10,695 nucleotides of DNA, taken from the NCBI GenBank assembly GCA_945860325.1, contig CAMARL010000052.1:1-10695 (forward strand). The letters run 5' to 3'. The DNA is from Spirosoma fluviale (GTDB taxonomy: Bacteria > Bacteroidota > Bacteroidia > Cytophagales > Spirosomataceae). The position numbers were made by a program, and so were the translations under genes. Below are positions 7,254 through 10,695 of this stretch, in pieces. Each line of letters starts with the position of its first letter. Positions within the stretch are counted from its first letter, which is position 1. The notes below the pieces were generated by a model, which was given only the letters and a program-made list of their open reading frames with translations, ran no database searches and was not told where the DNA came from.

Positions 7254-8126
7254 ATGGCCACAGACCAAGACTGGGAAAATGATTTTGATGACGACGTAGA
7301 AGAGAAAGATGGGACTGAAATGTCGTTTCTAGACCATTTAGAGGAGTTACGTTGGCACATCATGCGATCCATCGCTGCAATTTTGGTCTTTACCATTGCC
7401 GCATGGATTTTTAGAAATGAGATTTTTGGCAACATTATCATGGGGCCGACTAAGGTTGATTTTGCGACCAATTTAGCGCTTTGTCATTTAGCCGACATCA
7501 CGGGTTGGGCTAGTTTGTGTATGCAAAAAGCGGACTTCATTCTGCAAAGTAGAGAGGTTTCAGGTCAGTTCATGATGGCATTAACACAATCCATCATTGT
7601 AGGTTTATTGTTTTCCTTCCCCTACGCATTTTTTGAGCTTTGGAGATTCATCAAGCCAGGCTTAAAAAACAAAGAATTAAAAGCAGCGAAAGGAGCCGTT
7701 TTCTGGGTATCCACCTTATTTTTCATGGGGGTTTCCTTTGGTTATTATGTGGTGGCTCCTATGGCGATCAACTTTCTAGCCAATTTTAAATTGGATGCAA
7801 CGATTCAAAATCAATTTGACGTTAATGATTATATCTCTTTATTATCCATGCTTACGCTTGCGTGCGGATTGACATTCCAACTACCTATGGTGGCTTTTGT
7901 GTTATCCCAAGTAGGTATTCTAACTCCTTCTTTCATGAGGGAATACAGAAAGCATGCGATGATTGTGATCTTAATTGTCGCAGCGATCATCACCCCTTCA
8001 CCCGATGTTATTTCGCAACTCCTTGTGGCATTTCCACTGTTAGGATTGTATGAAATCAGTATCTGGGTATCTGGAAGAGTCCTAAGAAAAAAAATGAGGG
8101 AAGAAGCCCTTGAATCGAATTCTTAA
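7254..8126 (+). CDS. tatC: Sec-independent protein translocase subunit TatC
   Basis: This 290-residue protein should be the six-helix inner-membrane receptor of the twin-arginine pathway, binding RR signal peptides and recruiting TatA for export of folded proteins. The family N-terminal motif SFLDHLEELR lies at 24-33. The block FELWRFIKPGL (127-137) with E141 just after it corresponds to the signal-peptide-binding loop, and ITPSPD (246-251) leads into the last helices. Before the first motif there is an acidic extension (residues 4-22, nine Asp/Glu). The first periplasmic loop is long (about 55-105), with two cysteines (C77, C89) whose pairing is unknown. It begins 8 bases after glyA behind an A-rich leader. 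TatA/TatB genes are not in the window and must lie elsewhere. Confidence 0.96.
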   Translation: MATDQDWENDFDDDVEEKDGTEMSFLDHLEELRWHIMRSIAAILVFTIAAWIFRNEIFGNIIMGPTKVDFATNLALCHLADITGWASLCMQKADFILQSREVSGQFMMALTQSIIVGLLFSFPYAFFELWRFIKPGLKNKELKAAKGAVFWVSTLFFMGVSFGYYVVAPMAINFLANFKLDATIQNQFDVNDYISLLSMLTLACGLTFQLPMVAFVLSQVGILTPSFMREYRKHAMIVILIVAAIITPSPDVISQLLVAFPLLGLYEISIWVSGRVLRKKMREEALESNS

Positions 8127-8149
8127 TTGAATTCAACTAACACAATCGT

Positions 8150-10012
8150 ATGAATTACTTATCGGCGGAAAATATTTCACGCAACATCGGAGAAAGATGG
8201 ATCTTTAAAAGTCTGTTCTTTGGCCTACAAAAAGGTGAAAAAGTTGCCTTAATTGGTAAAAACGGAACCGGTAAAACTACATTAATGGAAACATTGATGG
8301 GGATGCAAACGCCTGACGATGGAAAAATATCCATCCGGAAAGGTATTCGTGTCGGATACCTACCACAAAATCCCGTTTTTTCAGAAAAAGAAGAAGTCTT
8401 AAATTATCTTTTTTCAGACGACTTGCCGTCCGCCGTTGCCATTAAAGCCTACGAAAAAGCCATGCTTTCAGGCGACCCTAAGGAGTTAGAAGAATCCTTT
8501 GCCTTAATGGAATTGCATAATGCTTGGGATTACGAGGCAAGGGCCAAACAAATCATTACTAGGTTAGGTATTCCTGATGGAGACCAAAAAGTATCCACGC
8601 TTTCTGGAGGTCAAAAAAAACGACTCTCATTGGCCAAATTATTGATTGAAAGTCCAGATATCATGATCTTGGATGAGCCTACTAACCACTTGGATATCGA
8701 AACCATTGAATGGCTGGAAGGAATACTTTCAGGCCCCAATGTGACCGTTTTAGTCGTCTCCCATGATCGCTATTTTCTAGATAAAATATGCAATAAAATG
8801 TTTGAGCTTGCCCTAGGGGCTTTATATACCTACGAGGGCAATTACGCCTATTTTTTAGAAAAGAAGGCCGAAAGAGAAGCATCCGAAGCGAGCAGCATAT
8901 CCAAAGCAAAAAACCTATACCGTAAGGAACTTGAATGGATGCGGAAGCAACCCAGAGCAAGGGGAACCAAAGCGCAATACCGCATCGATGCATTTACTGA
9001 AATCGATGAAATGGCTCATAAGAAACTGGATGACAGCAAGCTGGAGCTCAATATTCAAATGTCCCGATTAGGAAATAAAATCATTGAAATCAATGGGCTT
9101 AAAAAGGCGTGGGGAGATAAAAAAATCATCAATGAGTTTACTTATACCTTTAAGAAAAAGGACCGAATAGGAATCGTTGGCAAAAATGGGGCTGGAAAAA
9201 CCACCTTTCTCCAACTCCTTACCGGCTTAGAAAAACCAGATGCGGGGACGATCGATCCAGGTGAAACATTGGTGATTGGTTATTATACCCAAATACCATT
9301 TGATTTTAAGCCTGAACAAAGGGTCATCGATACGATCACGGAAATAGCAGAAGTTATCCCTTATGGTAAAAATGAATCACTAAGTCCGAGCCAATTTTTA
9401 AGTAAATTTTTATTCCCCACTGCCCAGCAATACACGCCTGTAGAGAAACTTTCTGGAGGTGAAAAAAAGCGTTTACAACTCATGCGGGTATTGGTCCAAA
9501 ACCCTAACTTTTTAATCTTAGATGAGCCGACGAACGATCTTGATTTAGATACACTCCAACTCTTAGAAGATTTTTTATCAGAGTTCCAGGGTTGCCTACT
9601 ATTAGTTTCGCATGATCGCTATTTCATGGATAATTTGGTAGACCAATTAATCCTAGTGGAAGGAGAAGGTGAAGTTAAATTCTTTAACGGAAATTATACT
9701 GATTATCGGATTTCATTGGAGAATCAAGCAGAAAATAATTCGGGGGCCAACAAACCAAGCCCAGTAAAAGCGCCATCCACGGAGAATTCAAAAACCAAGG
9801 TGAGTAAATTAAGTTTCAAAGAACAAAAGGAATTTGAAACATTAGAAATCGAAATACAAGAGCTTGAGCAAAAAAAACAAAGCCTCATCGAGCAATTGAA
9901 TGCTGGCCATGAGGACTTTCAAATATTAAGCCAATGGGCCACCCAAATTGAAGAAATTAAAAACGCTCAGGAAGAAAAAGAAGCCAGATGGCTAGAACTC
10001 TCAGAAAAATAA
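8150..10012 (+). CDS. ABC-F family ATPase, Uup-like
   Basis: This 620-residue soluble protein has two ABC ATPase domains and no membrane segments, the hallmark of ABC-F proteins, which act on ribosomes rather than transport. Walker A motifs are GKNGTGKTT (36-44) and GKNGAGKTT (344-352). Signatures are LSGGQ (151-155) and LSGGE (434-438), the Walker B/catalytic glutamates are E176 and E459, and the switch histidines are H205 and H488. The interdomain linker (about 235-300) carries RARGTKAQYR (268-278 region), and the C-terminus (about 552-618) is a charged coiled coil after a Ser/Pro/Lys-rich spacer; both resemble Uup rather than EttA or YheS. By family, Uup helps translation or ribosome assembly and has been linked to DNA transposition phenotypes. 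An antibiotic-resistance ABC-F is less likely. It follows tatC by 23 bases and ends in tandem stops (TAATAA). Confidence 0.93.
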   Translation: MNYLSAENISRNIGERWIFKSLFFGLQKGEKVALIGKNGTGKTTLMETLMGMQTPDDGKISIRKGIRVGYLPQNPVFSEKEEVLNYLFSDDLPSAVAIKAYEKAMLSGDPKELEESFALMELHNAWDYEARAKQIITRLGIPDGDQKVSTLSGGQKKRLSLAKLLIESPDIMILDEPTNHLDIETIEWLEGILSGPNVTVLVVSHDRYFLDKICNKMFELALGALYTYEGNYAYFLEKKAEREASEASSISKAKNLYRKELEWMRKQPRARGTKAQYRIDAFTEIDEMAHKKLDDSKLELNIQMSRLGNKIIEINGLKKAWGDKKIINEFTYTFKKKDRIGIVGKNGAGKTTFLQLLTGLEKPDAGTIDPGETLVIGYYTQIPFDFKPEQRVIDTITEIAEVIPYGKNESLSPSQFLSKFLFPTAQQYTPVEKLSGGEKKRLQLMRVLVQNPNFLILDEPTNDLDLDTLQLLEDFLSEFQGCLLLVSHDRYFMDNLVDQLILVEGEGEVKFFNGNYTDYRISLENQAENNSGANKPSPVKAPSTENSKTKVSKLSFKEQKEFETLEIEIQELEQKKQSLIEQLNAGHEDFQILSQWATQIEEIKNAQEEKEARWLELSEK

Positions 10013-10013
10013 T

Positions 10014-10045
10014 AAAAAATGGCCCTAAATTTAGGGCCATTTTTT
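10014..10045. terminator. Bidirectional intrinsic terminator (perfect 32-base palindrome)
   Basis: The 16 bases 10014-10029 are the exact reverse complement of 10030-10045: an A6 run, then TGGCCCTAAA, then the mirrored half ending in T6. Folded with a 4-base AATT loop it gives a GC-centred stem with a U tail on both strands. It lies between the ABC-F stop (10012) and the convergent gene's stop (10066), so it should end transcription from both sides. Confidence 0.92.
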
Positions 10046-10065
10046 ATAAGAATTACTTGTGAAAT

Positions 10066-10695
10066 TTAGTTTTCAAATAAGAAATCCTTTACTCCAAATA
10101 ATGCTCCGTCTCCTCCTTTTGGATTCACAAAGACAAAATACAAATCCTGTACCCCTGAAACATTAACAGGAATGTTGAATTTATTAGAAGCATTTATTTC
10201 AGCGGATCCTACAAGATTACCCGTCGGACTTCCCGTTCTTAACTCAAGAGTTCCGCCAACTGTTTGACCTTGCATATATAATCCCATGAAGGAGATATTT
10301 TTAATTCCAGTCAAGTCGATTCCATTGTATTTAGCAAAACCTTTATCACCTGTAGCAACTAAAACTTCTCCGAGTCCGTCAACTTTATACTTAGAACCCT
10401 TAGATACTTGGTCGAAATCCACGGCTTTTACAGTTGGGTTACGAAGCGCCACAACCTTTTGACCCGTCGCAGGACCTAGTTTACCAGCTCCTTTATCCGT
10501 GTAACTAGCGGCAAATAAATACGTCCCAGCCTTTCCTTTATCTTGAGGGATGTATTCGCCAACAACCGGCTTAGATACCTTCTTTTTATCAGATAGACTT
10601 AATACGTAATTCACGATTTCCTTCGCATCCCCTAAAGAAATTTGAGGGTGCGCAGCCATCGCCTGCTCTCCCCAAACACCACCACCACCGTTGAT
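10066..10695 (-). CDS. C-terminal part of a cytochrome c / CBM6-like fusion protein (partial)
   Basis: The frame is open from the right edge to a TAA at 10068-10066 and gives 209 residues; the ATG at 10659 is internal. The first part reads GGGGVWGEQAMAAHPQ (3-18), the heme Met-ligand region of a class I cytochrome c, followed by its final helix (about 21-35). The CXXCH heme site would lie outside the window. From about residue 55 to the end is a beta-rich domain with YNGIDLTG, GGTLELRTGSPTG and DLYFVFVNP, which resembles CBM6-like modules. In Bacteroidota this arrangement ends large exported proteins that often begin with a glucose/sorbosone (PQQ-type) dehydrogenase or ThuA-like domain. The unseen N-terminus therefore probably includes a signal peptide and a catalytic domain, but that is inference. 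It is convergent with the ABC-F gene and shares its terminator. Confidence 0.8.
   Translation of the reverse strand: MNGGGGVWGEQAMAAHPQISLGDAKEIVNYVLSLSDKKKVSKPVVGEYIPQDKGKAGTYLFAASYTDKGAGKLGPATGQKVVALRNPTVKAVDFDQVSKGSKYKVDGLGEVLVATGDKGFAKYNGIDLTGIKNISFMGLYMQGQTVGGTLELRTGSPTGNLVGSAEINASNKFNIPVNVSGVQDLYFVFVNPKGGDGALFGVKDFLFEN

Noticed and set aside
8118..8136. GAATTC repeated twice around TTAATT, including the palindrome TTGAATTCAA
   Set aside because: Short and A/T-rich, partly inside the tatC end, with no gene boundary that needs an operator; likely chance.
8613..8620. A8 runs in the ABC-F gene (also 9870-9877) and in the tatC end (8087-8094)
   Set aside because: Shorter than the tract length where slippage is usually appreciable, and the first encodes the conserved LSGGQKKR motif, so it is explained by protein constraint in an A-rich genome.
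1..10695. A defence, mobile or biosynthetic system hidden in the window
   Set aside because: Every gene is housekeeping or envelope-related, no integrase, transposase, nuclease or toxin motif is visible, and codon and base use look even across the window.

Overview
The window looks like an ordinary piece of a Bacteroidota chromosome, probably Cytophagales-like. The class-level guess is inference from gene content and signals. Supporting points: starts lack a clear Shine-Dalgarno and follow A/T-rich leaders; two upstream regions carry boxes of the Bacteroidota TAnnTTTG type; the DsbD thioredoxin domain carries a CVNC active site; and a c-type cytochrome is joined to a CBM6-like domain. I see no rRNA, tRNA, CRISPR array, insertion sequence, phage gene or attachment site. 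Every stretch over 300 bases is occupied by a gene.

Layout. (1) Bases 1-2989, plus strand: the C-terminal end of an unidentified gene, then a PaaE-like flavin/[2Fe-2S] reductase (185-1243), then an M3-family oligoendopeptidase (1253-2989). They are separated by 1 and 9 bases, so they probably form one transcript. (2) Bases 3009-3359: a compact single-gene unit with a promoter-like element, an 82-residue predicted lipoprotein (3066-3314) and a strong intrinsic terminator. (3) Bases 3358-5780, minus strand: a two-gene unit of dsbD (start 5780) followed after 2 bases by a small membrane protein of unknown function (3358-3804). (4) Bases 5781-5952: the divergent promoter region. (5) Bases 5953-10012, plus strand: glyA, tatC and an Uup-like ABC-F ATPase with gaps of 8 and 23 bases, closed by a perfect 32-base palindromic terminator. 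(6) Bases 10066-10695, minus strand: the C-terminal part of a larger protein that ends in the Met-ligand region of a class I cytochrome c followed by a CBM6-like beta domain.

How the genes relate. glyA is one-carbon/serine metabolism, tatC is the core of the folded-protein export pathway, and the ABC-F protein probably acts on ribosomes. This looks like a housekeeping operon rather than one pathway. DsbD carries reducing power from the cytoplasm to periplasmic thiols, which is generally needed for c-type cytochrome maturation. The cytochrome fusion at the right edge is therefore a plausible distant client, but nothing here links them directly.

I did not find a convincing new system. The points most worth a second look are an A10 tract in the dsbD linker where a slip in either direction gives an early stop, the orphan lipoprotein with its own promoter and terminator, the unassigned membrane protein coupled to dsbD, the reductase without a visible oxygenase, and the cytochrome/CBM6 fusion.
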